NCBI RefSeq assembly: GCF_000429605.1
Contig: NZ_AUCE01000012.1
Span: 1 to 64,000 of the forward strand
DNA length: 64,000 nt
Source: Azonexus hydrophilus DSM 23864
GTDB lineage: Bacteria; Pseudomonadota; Gammaproteobacteria; Burkholderiales; Rhodocyclaceae
Direction of reading: 5' to 3'
Shown: positions 48,635-57,834 of the stretch, piece after piece
How positions within the stretch are numbered: the first letter of the stretch is position 1
Layout: each line of letters opens with the position of its first letter
Notes under the pieces: model-generated
The model's input: only the letters and a program-made list of their open reading frames with translations
Database searches by the model: none
Told to the model about the DNA's origin: nothing
Made by a program: the position numbers and the translations under genes

Positions 48635-49452
48635 CGCTGGGCGAGGCGCTGGCCGCGGCGCGGCAGAAGATCGACCGGCTCGACGCCCGCCTGCTGCTCG
48701 AATACGCCACCGGCTGTACCCACGCCGACCTGCTGGCGCGTCCGGAAACCCCGGTGATCGCGCCGGCGTATGCGCAGTTCGCCGAGTGGGTCGAGCGGCG
48801 CGCCGCCGGCGAACCGCTGGCCTATCTGGTCGGCGAAGCCGAATTCCGCGGCCGGGTGTTCCAGGTTTCGCCCGAGGTGCTGATCCCGAGGCCGGAAACC
48901 GAAGTCTTGATCGATCTTGCGGTCGACCGTCTGAAAACGCAAAAAACCGCGCGTGTCGTCGATCTCGGCACCGGCTCCGGCATCGTCGCCATCTCGCTGG
49001 CGCTCGAATGTCCGCAGACCGGGATTGTTGCGGTCGACCTGTCGCCCGGGGCAATTTCCGTTGCCCGCAACAACGCCGGCCGGCTCGGTGCCGCTGTCGA
49101 TTTCCGCCTGGGTGACTGGTTCGCGCCGCTGACCGGCGAGCGTTTCGACCTGATCGTCTCCAACCCGCCCTACGTCGCCGACGGCGATCCGCACCTGCGC
49201 CGGGACGGCCTCCCCTTCGAGCCGCAGATGGCCCTGAGCGATCTCGAACCGGGCGGCAACGGCCTGGCCTGCATCCGCCGCATCGTCGCCGCCGCACCCG
49301 CTTTCCTCAAGCCTGGTGGCTGGCTCTTGTTCGAACATGGTTACGACCAGGGCGAAGCCAGCCGGAACTTATTGACCGCCGCCGGGTTCAAAGCGGCGTT
49401 CACCCATCCCGACCTTGCCGGCACCGATCGCGTGTCCGGCGGCCAACTGTAA
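48631..49452 (+). CDS. prmC: Release factor glutamine methyltransferase
   Basis: The 273-residue protein has an N-terminal helical domain and a Rossmann methyltransferase domain with [18 protein letters not shown] (SAM binding) and the catalytic SNPPYV motif. [11 protein letters not shown] and [15 protein letters not shown] are PrmC signatures. It methylates the GGQ glutamine of release factors. It is translationally coupled to prfA by ATGA, and grxD follows 15 bases later. Confidence 0.96.
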   Translation: MTLGEALAAARQKIDRLDARLLLEYATGCTHADLLARPETPVIAPAYAQFAEWVERRAAGEPLAYLVGEAEFRGRVFQVSPEVLIPRPETEVLIDLAVDRLKTQKTARVVDLGTGSGIVAISLALECPQTGIVAVDLSPGAISVARNNAGRLGAAVDFRLGDWFAPLTGERFDLIVSNPPYVADGDPHLRRDGLPFEPQMALSDLEPGGNGLACIRRIVAAAPAFLKPGGWLLFEHGYDQGEASRNLLTAAGFKAAFTHPDLAGTDRVSGGQL

Positions 49453-49467
49453 TCCTCTGGAGCCAGC

Positions 49468-49791
49468 ATGTCCGACGTTCAGCAACGCATCCACGAAACC
49501 GTCACCAACAACCCGGTCGTCCTCTACATGAAGGGCGACGCGCGCTTCCCGCAGTGCGGCTTCTCGGCCGCCGTCGTCCAGGTGCTCAAGCTGTGCGGCG
49601 TCACCGACTTCGTCACGGTCAACGTGCTCGCCGACGAGGAAATCCGCCAGGGCGTCAAGGAGTACGCCAACTGGCCGACCATTCCGCAGCTCTACATCAA
49701 GGGCGAATTCATCGGCGGCTGCGACATCGTCAAGGAAATGTACCAGTCCGGCGAACTGCAACCGCTGCTTGCCGACATCGCCAAGCCCTGA
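49468..49791 (+). CDS. grxD: Monothiol glutaredoxin (Grx4 type)
   Basis: The 107-residue protein has the CGFS active site (Cys30, KGDARFPQCGFSAAV), WPTIPQLYIKGEFIGGCDIV and the glutathione-binding segment. CGFS glutaredoxins bind and transfer [2Fe-2S] clusters. The prfA-prmC-grxD order is common in betaproteobacteria. A long perfect-stem terminator follows. Confidence 0.96.
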   Translation: MSDVQQRIHETVTNNPVVLYMKGDARFPQCGFSAAVVQVLKLCGVTDFVTVNVLADEEIRQGVKEYANWPTIPQLYIKGEFIGGCDIVKEMYQSGELQPLLADIAKP

Positions 49792-49805
49792 GTTTTCGTT
49801 TCGCC

Positions 49806-49841
49806 AATGACAAAGCCCGCCGATTGGCGGGCTTTGTCATT
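49806..49841. terminator. Bidirectional terminator between grxD and the OsmC-family gene
   Basis: A perfect 16-base-pair stem (49806-49821 with 49826-49841) surrounds a GATT loop. The stem core is GCCCGCC/GGCGGGC with outer A/T-rich ends. It serves the two convergent genes on either side. Confidence 0.9.
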
Positions 49842-49856
49842 CCAGGTTTGCCGGAA

Positions 49857-50234
49857 TCAGACTTCGGCGACCAGAAATTCGATGCTCGGGCCGTCCATGA
49901 CCACTTCCTTGACCGCGCAATGAGCGATGCTGTCGAGGATGGCGGCCTTCTGCTCGGCGTTGAAATGCTCGGGGAAACGCACGTCGGTCTTGAACTTGGC
50001 CAGCGTCAGCGGACCCTTGGGGCCGGCGAAGGGCTTGCAGTCGATGGCGATGCCTTCGGCCGAGATGCCGAGTTCCTTGCACGCTTTTTTGGCATAGACG
50101 GCGGCGCAGGCGGCCAGGGTGGCGTAGAAGCCTTCGAGCGGGTTCATCAGGCTGCCGTTGAGGGCGAAACTGGTTTCGTGCTTGCCGGTGCTGACCTTGA
50201 TCAGCGGGGTGCTGTCGACGATGGTGCTGTACAT
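49857..50234 (-). CDS. OsmC/Ohr-family peroxidase-like protein
   Basis: The 125-residue protein has the two family cysteines, in NPLEGFYATLAACAAVYAKK and in DSIAHCAVKEV, spaced as in OsmC thiol peroxidases that reduce organic hydroperoxides. Several YhfA-like members share this plan but have no proven activity, so the substrate is uncertain. It is divergent from sbp, with an AT-rich promoter region between them, which raises the possibility of shared control with sulfur metabolism. Confidence 0.85.
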   Translation of the reverse strand: MYSTIVDSTPLIKVSTGKHETSFALNGSLMNPLEGFYATLAACAAVYAKKACKELGISAEGIAIDCKPFAGPKGPLTLAKFKTDVRFPEHFNAEQKAAILDSIAHCAVKEVVMDGPSIEFLVAEV

Positions 50235-50268
50235 GCTGTTCTGCCTTTGGTTATTGATGTGTGCTTAT

Positions 50269-50286
50269 ATATTAAGTCGCTAATAT
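50269..50286. promoter_or_regulatory. Inverted repeat in the osmC/sbp divergent promoter
   Basis: ATATTA and TAATAT flank six bases as a perfect inverted repeat in an AT-rich island of the 161-base divergent gap. It overlaps a candidate sbp promoter (TTTGGT at 50246-50251, TATATT at 50268-50273). It is a plausible operator, perhaps for CysB or a repressor; the binder is unknown. Confidence 0.45.
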
Positions 50287-50395
50287 GCAGCGAGGCAACT
50301 GGCAGCGCTTCATAAGCTCAGCATTTTTTCTCGCTTCGTCGCGACGGCGGCGCTGGGTACATTTCCTCGACCCCAATCAAACCGAGGAAAAAACC

Positions 50396-51406
50396 ATGAT
50401 CTTCAAATCAAGCCGTCGCCAGTTGCTGGCCTTGCTCCTGGCTGCCGTTGCGCCCCTGTCGTTTGCCCAGAGCAATGAATTGAGCCTGCTAAATGTTTCC
50501 TACGATCCGACGCGCGAGCTCTACCAGGCCTTCAATCCCGAATTTTCGCGTTACTGGAAGGAGAAAACCGGCCAGTCGGTCACCGTCAGGCAGTCGCACG
50601 GCGGTTCCGGCAAGCAGGCGCGGTCGGTCATCGACGGGCTCGATGCCGATGTGGTGACGCTGGCGCTGGCCTACGACATCGATGCGATTGCCGAAAAGTC
50701 GGGCAAGCTGCCGGCCGACTGGCAGAAGCGCCTGCCGCACAACGCCTCGCCCTACGCGTCGACGATTGTTTTCCTGGTGCGCAAGGGCAACCCCAAGGGC
50801 ATCAAGGACTGGGACGATCTGGTCAAGCCCGGTGTGCAGGTGATCACGCCCAATCCCAAGACTTCCGGCGGCGCCCGCTGGAACTACCTGGCGGCCTGGG
50901 GCTATGCCCTGAAGAAGGGCGGCAGCGAAGCGGCGGCACGCGATTACGTCAGCCGCTTGCTGAAGAACGTGCCGGTCCTCGATCCGGCCGCCCGGGGCGC
51001 GACCAACACCTTCGTCCAGCGCGGGCTGGGCGATGTGCTGCTGGCCTGGGAGAACGAGGCTTTTCTGTCGATCAACGAACTGGGTCCGGACAAGTTCGAG
51101 ATCGTCGTGCCCTCCGTTTCCATCCTGGCCGAGCCGCCGGTGGCGGTGGTCGACGCGGTGGCGCGCAAACGCGGGACCGAGACCGTCGCCCGGGCCTACC
51201 TCGAATACCTGTATTCGCCGGTCGGGCAGAAACTTGCGGCCCGTCACTACTACCGTCCGATCAAGCCGGAACTCGCCGATGCCCGCGATGTGGCGCGTTT
51301 TCCCAAGGTCAATTTCATCCGCATCGACGATCTCGGTGGCTGGCAGGCGGCGCAGCAGAAGCATTTCAGCGATGGCGGCAGCTTCGACCAGATCTACGGC
51401 CGCTGA
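50396..51406 (+). CDS. sbp: Periplasmic sulfate-binding protein
   Basis: The 336-residue protein has a signal peptide ([20 protein letters not shown]...FAQ) and a mature sequence with [40 protein letters not shown] and [20 protein letters not shown], the Sbp signatures that bind sulfate without a metal. It ends [13 protein letters not shown], the feature repeated in the mini-ORF at 52095. The ATG at 50396 follows GAGGA; a start at 50285 is not signal-like. It serves the CysTWA importer encoded downstream, from which it is separated by a hydrolase gene. Confidence 0.96.
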   Translation: MIFKSSRRQLLALLLAAVAPLSFAQSNELSLLNVSYDPTRELYQAFNPEFSRYWKEKTGQSVTVRQSHGGSGKQARSVIDGLDADVVTLALAYDIDAIAEKSGKLPADWQKRLPHNASPYASTIVFLVRKGNPKGIKDWDDLVKPGVQVITPNPKTSGGARWNYLAAWGYALKKGGSEAAARDYVSRLLKNVPVLDPAARGATNTFVQRGLGDVLLAWENEAFLSINELGPDKFEIVVPSVSILAEPPVAVVDAVARKRGTETVARAYLEYLYSPVGQKLAARHYYRPIKPELADARDVARFPKVNFIRIDDLGGWQAAQQKHFSDGGSFDQIYGR

Positions 51407-51409
51407 ATC

Positions 51410-52006
51410 ATGAAGCAGCCCGTCCTGATCCTGCCGGGCTATCTCGGCAGCGGTCCTGCCCACTGGCAGAGCTGGTTTGAACGGCAATTGCCGGAAGCCC
51501 GGCGGGTCGAAGGCATAGCCTGGCAGGCGCCGCAACTCGGGCGCTGGGCCGGGCGCGTCGGCGACGCCATTGACCGGGCCGACGGCCCGGTCTGGCTGGT
51601 CGCCCACAGTTTCGGCTGCCTCGCCGGTGTGATTGCCGCATCGATCCGGCCGGAGCGGGTGGCTGGCGCCTTGCTGGTGGCGCCGGCCGATCCGGAGCGC
51701 TTTGCCGAAGCCGGTTTCCGTCAGCGCGACGAAAGCAGCATCGCCCGCTGGCTCTACGACACCCGGCTGGCTTGTCCGAGCCTGGTCGTTGCCAGCACCA
51801 ACGACCCCTGGATGAACTTCGCCAGCGCCGCCTACTGGGCCGACCGCTGGGGCAGCCGGCTGCACTGCCTGGGGGCGGTCGGTCACATCAATGTCGATTC
51901 CGGTTTCGGCCCCTGGCCGGATGGTCTGGCGATGCTGCGTGCGATGCAGGCGGCCCAGGGCAGTTTCCTGGTCGGCGAAGTGCTCGATGCGGCCTCGTTT
52001 AGCTGA
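51410..52006 (+). CDS. RBBP9/YdeN-type serine hydrolase
   Basis: The 198-residue single-domain alpha/beta hydrolase has VLILPGYLGSGPAHWQSWFE near its start, the nucleophile elbow VAHSFGCLAG and the late GAVGHINVDSGFGPWPDG with the catalytic histidine. This is the RBBP9 layout. The substrate is unknown. It starts three bases after sbp and interrupts the usual sbp-cysT linkage, which implies co-expression with sulfate uptake. Confidence 0.87.
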   Translation: MKQPVLILPGYLGSGPAHWQSWFERQLPEARRVEGIAWQAPQLGRWAGRVGDAIDRADGPVWLVAHSFGCLAGVIAASIRPERVAGALLVAPADPERFAEAGFRQRDESSIARWLYDTRLACPSLVVASTNDPWMNFASAAYWADRWGSRLHCLGAVGHINVDSGFGPWPDGLAMLRAMQAAQGSFLVGEVLDAASFS

Positions 52007-52015
52007 ATAACGAAT

Positions 52016-52033
52016 ATAAAAATCGATTTTTAT
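52016..52033. promoter_or_regulatory. 18-base perfect palindrome upstream of the cysT transcription unit
   Basis: ATAAAAATCGATTTTTAT is a perfect palindrome ten bases after the hydrolase stop and about five bases before a candidate -35 box. It lies around -47 relative to the likely start, the place where a LysR-type activator such as CysB would bind. It is far more AT-rich than its surroundings. Confidence 0.5.
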
Positions 52034-52037
52034 TAGT

Positions 52038-52065
52038 TTGGCTGCTAAGCCCTCGTGCCTACACT
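52038..52065 (+). promoter_or_regulatory. Candidate promoter for mini-ORF-cysTWA-cysB
   Basis: TTGGCT (52038-52043) and TACACT (52060-52065) are 16 bases apart, directly downstream of the palindrome. Both boxes match consensus at four of six positions, as expected for an activator-dependent promoter. Confidence 0.4.
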
Positions 52066-52094
52066 GCCGCATCGTTTCTTTCCGGAGTCCTGCC

Positions 52095-52226
52095 ATGTCG
52101 CAATCCAACACCTACCCGGCTGTCAGCAGCGTCACCTTCACGCAGAAGCTGGGCAGCTGGGCGGCGGTGCAGAAGGCGCATTTTGCCGACGGCGCCCTGT
52201 ATGACCAGATCGTCGCGAGGAAGTAA
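52095..52226 (+). CDS. 43-residue mini-protein resembling the Sbp C-terminus
   Basis: This short ORF encodes MSQSNTYPAVSSVTFTQKLG and ends ADGALYDQIVARK. Its last ~24 residues align without gaps to the end of Sbp ([20 protein letters not shown] and onward) with 13 identities counted by hand: Leu, Gly, Trp, Ala, Gln, His, Phe, Asp, Gly, Asp, Gln, Ile, Arg. It has no signal peptide or membrane segment. CCGGAG lies seven bases before the ATG, and its TAA shares a base with the cysT ATG (TAATG), so translation is coupled. It may be a relic of a second sbp kept as a leader, or a functional mini-protein. Confidence 0.7.
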   Translation: MSQSNTYPAVSSVTFTQKLGSWAAVQKAHFADGALYDQIVARK

Positions 52227-53062
52227 TGACCGCAACAAGAACCTTCCGCGTGTTGCCGGGCTTCAATCTGACGCTCGGTTACACGCTGGGCTACCTGTCG
52301 CTGCTGATCCTGATCCCGCTGTCGGCGGTCTTCCTGAAGACCTTCGGGATGGGTTGGGCGCGCTTCGTCGAGGTGGTTACGGCGCCGCAGGTCGTCGCCA
52401 CCTACAAGCTGTCGTTCGGCGCCTCCTTGCTGGCGGCAGCCATCAACGCGGTGTTCGGCCTGATGCTGGCGTGGGCGCTGGTGCGTTACAGCTTTCCCGG
52501 CAAGAAGATCGTCGATGCCCTGGTCGATCTGCCGTTCGCGCTGCCGACCGCCGTGGCCGGCATTGCGCTGACCGCGCTCTATGCCAAGAACGGCTGGCTC
52601 GGCCAGTATCTGGAGGAGATCGGCATCAAGGTCGCCTTCACGCCGCTCGGCGTGCTGGTGGCGCTGGTCTTCATCGGCCTGCCGTTTGTCGTGCGTACCG
52701 TGCAGCCGATCCTGGAAGACCTCGACACCGAACTCGAAGAAGCCGCCGCCAGTCTCGGCGCGCAACGCTGGCAGACCTTCCGCCACGTCATCTTCCCGAT
52801 CCTGCTGCCGGCGCTGCTGACCGGTTTCGCGCTGGCCTTTGCCCGCGCGGTCGGTGAGTACGGCTCGGTCATCTTCATCGCCGGCAACCTGCCTTTCGTT
52901 TCCGAAATCACGCCGCTGATGATCATCACCAAGCTCGAGCAGTACGACTACCAGGGGGCGACGGCCATTGCCTCAGTGATGCTCGTCTTCTCCTTCATCC
53001 TGCTGTTGATCATCAATGGCCTGCAGGCCTGGACCGCCAAACGCACCGGGAGGGATCGGTAA
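52226..53062 (+). CDS. cysT: Sulfate/thiosulfate ABC transporter permease CysT (CysU)
   Basis: The 278-residue permease has six hydrophobic helices and the EAA-type loop ([20 protein letters not shown]) that docks on the ATPase. [20 protein letters not shown] and [18 protein letters not shown] are typical CysT motifs. It pairs with CysW in the inner membrane. It is coupled to the mini-ORF upstream and to cysW downstream, both by TAATG overlaps. Confidence 0.95.
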   Translation: MTATRTFRVLPGFNLTLGYTLGYLSLLILIPLSAVFLKTFGMGWARFVEVVTAPQVVATYKLSFGASLLAAAINAVFGLMLAWALVRYSFPGKKIVDALVDLPFALPTAVAGIALTALYAKNGWLGQYLEEIGIKVAFTPLGVLVALVFIGLPFVVRTVQPILEDLDTELEEAAASLGAQRWQTFRHVIFPILLPALLTGFALAFARAVGEYGSVIFIAGNLPFVSEITPLMIITKLEQYDYQGATAIASVMLVFSFILLLIINGLQAWTAKRTGRDR

Positions 53063-53961
53063 TGGCTGGCGCAACCACCATGCACCTGGGCGGCAATCAC
53101 GCTGCCCGCTTCGAGAACAAGGCAGCGACCAGCGAAACGCCGCTGGTCAAATGGACCATCCTGGCCATTGCCCTGACTTTTTTCACCGTCTTCCTGCTGA
53201 TGCCGTTGATCGCAGTGTTTGTTGAAGCCTTCCGTAAAGGCTGGGAAACCTACGTCACCGCGCTGGTCGATCCGGATGCCTTGTCGGCGATCAAGCTGAC
53301 CCTGCTGGCGGCGGCCGTTTCGGTGCCGCTCAACCTGGTCTTCGGTGTCGCTGCAGCCTGGGCGATCGCCAAGTTCGAGTTCCGCGGCAAGCAGTTCCTG
53401 ATCACCCTGATCGACCTGCCGTTCTCGGTCTCGCCGGTCATCGCCGGTCTGGTCTTCGTGCTGATCTTCGGTGCCCAGGGCTGGTTCGGTAGCTGGCTGA
53501 TCGACAACGACATCAAGATCATCTTTGCCGTGCCGGGCATCGTGCTGGCCACCGTCTTCGTCACCTTCCCCTTCATCGCCCGCGAACTGATCCCGCTGAT
53601 GCAGGCGCAAGGCAAGGAAGAGGAAGAGGCGGCCGTGGTTCTCGGCGCCAAAGGCTGGCAGGTGTTCTGGTACGTCACCCTGCCCAACATCAAGTGGGGC
53701 CTGATGTACGGCGTGATCCTGACCAACGCCCGGGCGATGGGCGAGTTCGGCGCGGTCAGCGTCGTTTCCGGCCACATCCGTGGGCAGACCAACACGCTGC
53801 CGCTGCACGTCGAAATTCTCTACAACGAATACATGTTCTCGGCGGCCTTCGCCGTGGCCTCGCTGCTGGCCTTGCTGGCACTGGTCACGCTGGTCATCAA
53901 GAACTGGGTCGAGCATCAGGCGGCCCGCTCCTACCGAGACACCCAGGAATCCGCATCATGA
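53062..53961 (+). CDS. cysW: Sulfate ABC transporter permease CysW
   Basis: The 299-residue permease has a longer cytoplasmic N-terminus than CysT, six helices, [20 protein letters not shown] and the docking loop [40 protein letters not shown] is a CysW signature. It forms the membrane channel with CysT. It overlaps cysT by one base and cysA by four. Confidence 0.95.
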   Translation: MAGATTMHLGGNHAARFENKAATSETPLVKWTILAIALTFFTVFLLMPLIAVFVEAFRKGWETYVTALVDPDALSAIKLTLLAAAVSVPLNLVFGVAAAWAIAKFEFRGKQFLITLIDLPFSVSPVIAGLVFVLIFGAQGWFGSWLIDNDIKIIFAVPGIVLATVFVTFPFIARELIPLMQAQGKEEEEAAVVLGAKGWQVFWYVTLPNIKWGLMYGVILTNARAMGEFGAVSVVSGHIRGQTNTLPLHVEILYNEYMFSAAFAVASLLALLALVTLVIKNWVEHQAARSYRDTQESAS

Positions 53962-55037
53962 GCATCCAGGTCAAGAACATTCACAAGCAGTTCGGCGCTT
54001 TCACCGCGCTGGACGACATCACCCTCGACTTCCCGACCGGCGAGCTGGTCGCCCTGCTGGGGCCTTCGGGCTGCGGCAAGACCACGCTGCTGCGCATCAT
54101 CGCCGGGCTGGAACAGGCCGATTCCGGCCAGGTCCTGCTCGACGGCGACGATGCTTCCAGCACTCATGTCCGGGAGCGCCAGGTCGGCTTCGTCTTCCAG
54201 CACTACGCCCTGTTCAAGCACATGACCGTGTTCGACAACGTCGCCTTCGGCATGCGCATGAAACCGCGCGGCCAGCGGCCGTCGGAAGCGAAGATCAAGG
54301 ACAAGGTGCATGAGCTCCTCAACCTCGTCCAGCTCGACTGGCTGGCCGACCGCTTTCCGTCGCAACTGTCCGGCGGTCAGCGTCAGCGCATCGCGCTGGC
54401 CCGGGCGCTGGCGGTCGAACCGCGCGTGCTGCTGCTCGACGAGCCGTTCGGCGCGCTCGACGCCAAGGTGCGCAAGGAACTGCGCCGCTGGTTGCGCAAG
54501 CTGCACGACGAACTGCACATCACCTCGATCTTCGTCACCCACGACCAGGAAGAGGCGCTCGAAGTCGCCGACCGCGTCGTGTTGATGGACCACGGCAAGG
54601 TCGAGCAGATCGGCACCCCGGAAGAGGTCTATCGCCACCCGGCGACGCCCTTCGTCTATGGCTTCCTCGGCTCGGTCAATTTCTTCCACGGTCGGGTCGA
54701 AGGCGAAGCCGTTCGCGTCGGCGACGACACCTTGCCGCACGAGCCGCACGATTTCGATCACGGTGCCGAGGTGGTTGCCTTTGCCCGGCCGCATGAACTG
54801 GATATCGACACCGATCCGGCGTCGACCGCCGGCATCGCCGCGCGCATCAACCGTGTGCTCGCCTTCGGTGTCACCGCCCGGGTCGAGCTGGATGGCATCA
54901 ATGGTTCGAGTGGCCAGCATTTCGAGGTTGAACTGACCCGCGAGCGGGTCAGCGAACTTGGGCTCAAGGATGGACAGGCCGTGCGGTTGGTCCCGTCCCG
55001 CCTGAAGGTATTCGAACGCGAAGGAGCGTCCGCATGA
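53958..55037 (+). CDS. cysA: Sulfate ABC transporter ATP-binding protein CysA
   Basis: The 359-residue ATPase has Walker [20 protein letters not shown]-loop [20 protein letters not shown], signature [15 protein letters not shown], Walker [13 protein letters not shown] and a C-terminal TOBE-like domain (~240-359). It powers sulfate import through CysT/CysW. It is coupled by ATGA overlaps to cysW and to cysB. Confidence 0.96.
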   Translation: MSIQVKNIHKQFGAFTALDDITLDFPTGELVALLGPSGCGKTTLLRIIAGLEQADSGQVLLDGDDASSTHVRERQVGFVFQHYALFKHMTVFDNVAFGMRMKPRGQRPSEAKIKDKVHELLNLVQLDWLADRFPSQLSGGQRQRIALARALAVEPRVLLLDEPFGALDAKVRKELRRWLRKLHDELHITSIFVTHDQEEALEVADRVVLMDHGKVEQIGTPEEVYRHPATPFVYGFLGSVNFFHGRVEGEAVRVGDDTLPHEPHDFDHGAEVVAFARPHELDIDTDPASTAGIAARINRVLAFGVTARVELDGINGSSGQHFEVELTRERVSELGLKDGQAVRLVPSRLKVFEREGASA

Positions 55038-55978
55038 ATTTCCAGCAACTGCGCATCATCCGCGAGACGGTGCGCCGCAACTTCAACCTGACCGAAGTCG
55101 GCAACGCGCTATTCACGTCGCAGTCGGGTGTTTCCAAGCACATCAAGGATCTCGAGGACGAACTCGGCGTCGAGTTGTTCGTGCGCAAGGGCAAACGCCT
55201 GCTTGGTCTGACCGATCCGGGCAAGGACCTGCTGGTCCTGGTCGAGCGCATGCTGCACGACGCGCGCAACATCAAGACGCTGGCCGAACAGTACAGCCAG
55301 CGGGACGTTGGACAGCTGACCGTCGCCGCAACGCACACCCAGGCCCGGTACGCCTTGCCGCGGGTGATCGCCGAGTTCAAGAAGGCTTTTCCGCGCGTGC
55401 ATCTGAAATTGCACCAGGGCAGCCCGCAGGAAATCGTTGACCTGCTGCTTGAGGGTGAAGCCGACATCGGCATCGCCACCGAAGCTGTCGCCGGGCATCC
55501 TGAACTGGCGGCTTTCGATTTCTATCACTGGCACCATGCGCTGGTCGTGCCGGCCGGGCACGCGTTGTTAACGGCTGCCCGGCCCAGCCTGGAGGCGATT
55601 GCCGAGTATCCGGTGATCACCTATCACGAGGGCTTCACCGGCCGGGCCGGCATCGACCGTGTCTTTGCCGAGGCCGGGCTGGTGCCGGATGTCGTCATGT
55701 CGGCGCTTGATGCGGACGTGATCAAGACCTATGTCGAACTGGAGCTGGGGATCGGCATCGTCGCTTCGATGGCCTTTCACCCCAAGCGCGACGAAGGCCT
55801 GGTGATGATCGACTGCCAGCACCTCTTCCCCTTGAACACCACGCATATTGCGATCCGGCGCGGCCATTACCTGCGCGGTTTCGCCTACCGCTTCATCGAG
55901 TTGTGCGCACCGGCGCTGAACGAGGCCAGGGTGCGGGCGGTCAGCGATCCGGGCGCGCGCCGTGAAGAGGATTTATGA
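55034..55978 (+). CDS. cysB: LysR-type regulator CysB
   Basis: The 314-residue protein starts [20 protein letters not shown] and has a winged-helix DNA-binding domain ([20 protein letters not shown]). Its effector domain carries [16 protein letters not shown], the threonine-rich sulfate/N-acetylserine pocket of CysB. It activates sulfate assimilation genes when reduced sulfur is short. Encoding it at the end of the cysTWA transcript implies feedback. A 33-base gap leads to an ArsR-type gene. Confidence 0.95.
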   Translation: MNFQQLRIIRETVRRNFNLTEVGNALFTSQSGVSKHIKDLEDELGVELFVRKGKRLLGLTDPGKDLLVLVERMLHDARNIKTLAEQYSQRDVGQLTVAATHTQARYALPRVIAEFKKAFPRVHLKLHQGSPQEIVDLLLEGEADIGIATEAVAGHPELAAFDFYHWHHALVVPAGHALLTAARPSLEAIAEYPVITYHEGFTGRAGIDRVFAEAGLVPDVVMSALDADVIKTYVELELGIGIVASMAFHPKRDEGLVMIDCQHLFPLNTTHIAIRRGHYLRGFAYRFIELCAPALNEARVRAVSDPGARREEDL

Positions 55979-56011
55979 TTGAGCCTTCATTGACCGGATA
56001 CAACGCGTTTC

Positions 56012-56341
56012 ATGGATGAAACACAGGCAGTTTTCGACCGGGTGGCCAGGTATTTCGGGCTGCTCTCCGATCCGACGCGCTTACGGATTCTTTCCAGCCT
56101 GTGCAATCAGGAGCGTACGGTGGGCGAGATCGTGGACATCATCGGTTTGTCCCAGCCGAACATCTCGCGTCACCTCGGCATCCTGTTCGAGGCTGAGGTG
56201 ATCGACAAGCGGCGCGCCGGGACCAGCATTTTCTACCGCGTCATCGACCCGGATTTCATGGACATCTGCCGCACGGTCAGCATCCGCGTTGCCAGTTGCG
56301 ATTTTCCCACCGGCCAGGAAAGCGGGGAAAGCGAGGCCTGA
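56012..56341 (+). CDS. ArsR-family regulator with three cysteines
   Basis: The 109-residue winged-helix protein has the ArsR fold (FGLLSDPTRLRILSSLCNQE, VDIIGLSQPNISRHLGILFE). Cysteines occur at 31 (second helix), 86 and 96 (C-terminal helix). The classical ELCVCDL metal motif is absent. Helix-2 plus C-terminal cysteines recall persulfide sensors of the SqrR/BigR type, although Cys31 is about three residues later than I recall for BigR. Its place right after cysB fits a sulfur signal. Function is inferred. Confidence 0.82.
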   Translation: MDETQAVFDRVARYFGLLSDPTRLRILSSLCNQERTVGEIVDIIGLSQPNISRHLGILFEAEVIDKRRAGTSIFYRVIDPDFMDICRTVSIRVASCDFPTGQESGESEA

Positions 56342-56343
56342 GG

Positions 56344-56365
56344 CCTGCTTCCCCTCGCAGGTTTT
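56344..56365 (+). terminator. Possible terminator after the ArsR-type gene
   Basis: CCTGC (56344-56348) can pair with GCAGG (56357-56361) around eight bases, followed directly by TTTTT-like sequence at 56362-56366. The stem is short, so this is tentative. Confidence 0.4.
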
Positions 56366-57754
56366 TCAGGCCAGACGTGCGCGGGCGCGGGTCACGGCGG
56401 CGCGCACTTGGTCCGGCGCGGTGCCGCCGATGTGGTTGCGCGAAGCCAGCGAACCTTCGACCGTCAGTACGGCGAAGACGTCGTTCTCGATCAGCGGCGA
56501 GAACTGCTGCAGTTCTTCCAGCGTCAGCTGCGGCAGGTCGACGCCCTTGAACTCGGCGGCCTTGACCGCCAGGCCGACGGCTTCGTGGGCATCGCGGAAG
56601 GGCAGGCCCTTCTTGGTCAGATAGTCGGCGAGGTCGGTGGCGGTGGCGAAGCCCTGGGTCAGCGCGGCCTTCATGTTGTCGGCGCGCACCGTGATGCCGC
56701 CGGCCATGTCGGCGAAGATACGCAGCGTGTCGGTGACCGTGTCGACGGCGTCGAACAGCGGCTCTTTATCTTCCTGGTTGTCCTTGTTGTAGGCCAGCGG
56801 CTGCGACTTCATCAGCGTCAGCAGGCTCATCAGCTGGCCGTACACGCGGCCGGTCTTGCCACGCGCCAGTTCCGGCACGTCCGGGTTCTTCTTCTGCGGC
56901 ATGATCGACGAGCCAGTGCAGAAACGGTCGGCGATCTGGATGAAGCCAACGCGCGGGCTCATCCACATGACCAGCTCTTCCGACAGGCGGCTGATGTGCA
57001 TCATCAGCAGCGCGCAGGCCGAGGTGAATTCGATGGCGAAATCGCGATCCGAGACAGCGTCGAGCGAGTTCTCGCAGACACCTTCGAAACCGAGTTGTTC
57101 GGCGACGAATTCACGGTCGATCGGGTAGGTGGTGCCGGCCAGTGCGGCCGAGCCCAGTGGTAGGCGGGCGACGCGCTTGCGGCAGTCGGCGAAGCGCTCA
57201 CTGTCGCGGCCGAACATCTCGAAATAGGCCAGCATGTGGTGGCCGAAAGTCACCGGTTGCGCCACCTGTAGATGGGTGAAGCCGGGCATCGGCGTCGCCG
57301 CTTCCTTTTCGGCCAGATCGACCAGCGCGCTGCGGAAGGCCTTCAACAGCATCTGGATGTCGTCGATGGCGTCGCGCAGGTAGAGGCGGATGTCGGTGGC
57401 CACCTGGTCGTTGCGCGAGCGGCCGGTGTGCAGGCGCTTGCCGGCGTCGCCGACGAGGGCGGTGAGGCGCTTTTCAATATTGAGGTGCACGTCTTCGAGG
57501 TCGAGCGACCATTCGAACTTGCCCGATTCGATTTCTTCGGTGACGATGGCCATGCCGCGCTCGATGTCGGCCAGGTCGGCGGCGGCAATGATGCCCTGTT
57601 TGGCGAGCATGCGGGCGTGCGCCAGCGAACCGCGGATGTCCTGGCGCCACATGCGCTGGTCGAAATCGACCGAAGCGGTGTAGCGTTTGACGAGATCGGA
57701 GACTGGCTCGGAGAAGCGGCCGGCCCAGGTGTATTGATTGGCGTTGGAAGTCAT
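56366..57754 (-). CDS. argH: Argininosuccinate lyase
   Basis: The 462-residue enzyme has the superfamily signature [20 protein letters not shown] with the catalytic serine loop, the early [16 protein letters not shown] and [20 protein letters not shown]. It splits argininosuccinate to arginine and fumarate, the last step of arginine synthesis, as a cytoplasmic tetramer. The ATG at 57754 gives [20 protein letters not shown]; the open frame further upstream overlaps another gene. It is transcribed alone, convergent with the cys block. Confidence 0.97.
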   Translation of the reverse strand: MTSNANQYTWAGRFSEPVSDLVKRYTASVDFDQRMWRQDIRGSLAHARMLAKQGIIAAADLADIERGMAIVTEEIESGKFEWSLDLEDVHLNIEKRLTALVGDAGKRLHTGRSRNDQVATDIRLYLRDAIDDIQMLLKAFRSALVDLAEKEAATPMPGFTHLQVAQPVTFGHHMLAYFEMFGRDSERFADCRKRVARLPLGSAALAGTTYPIDREFVAEQLGFEGVCENSLDAVSDRDFAIEFTSACALLMMHISRLSEELVMWMSPRVGFIQIADRFCTGSSIMPQKKNPDVPELARGKTGRVYGQLMSLLTLMKSQPLAYNKDNQEDKEPLFDAVDTVTDTLRIFADMAGGITVRADNMKAALTQGFATATDLADYLTKKGLPFRDAHEAVGLAVKAAEFKGVDLPQLTLEELQQFSPLIENDVFAVLTVEGSLASRNHIGGTAPDQVRAAVTRARARLA

Positions 57755-57834
57755 GATTCGGGTCTGGATTGGGGCAGATCGACGGCGACTTTCAGGGAAA
57801 TCGCCAGAAGGTGGCAAGTATACGGCAGTTTCAG

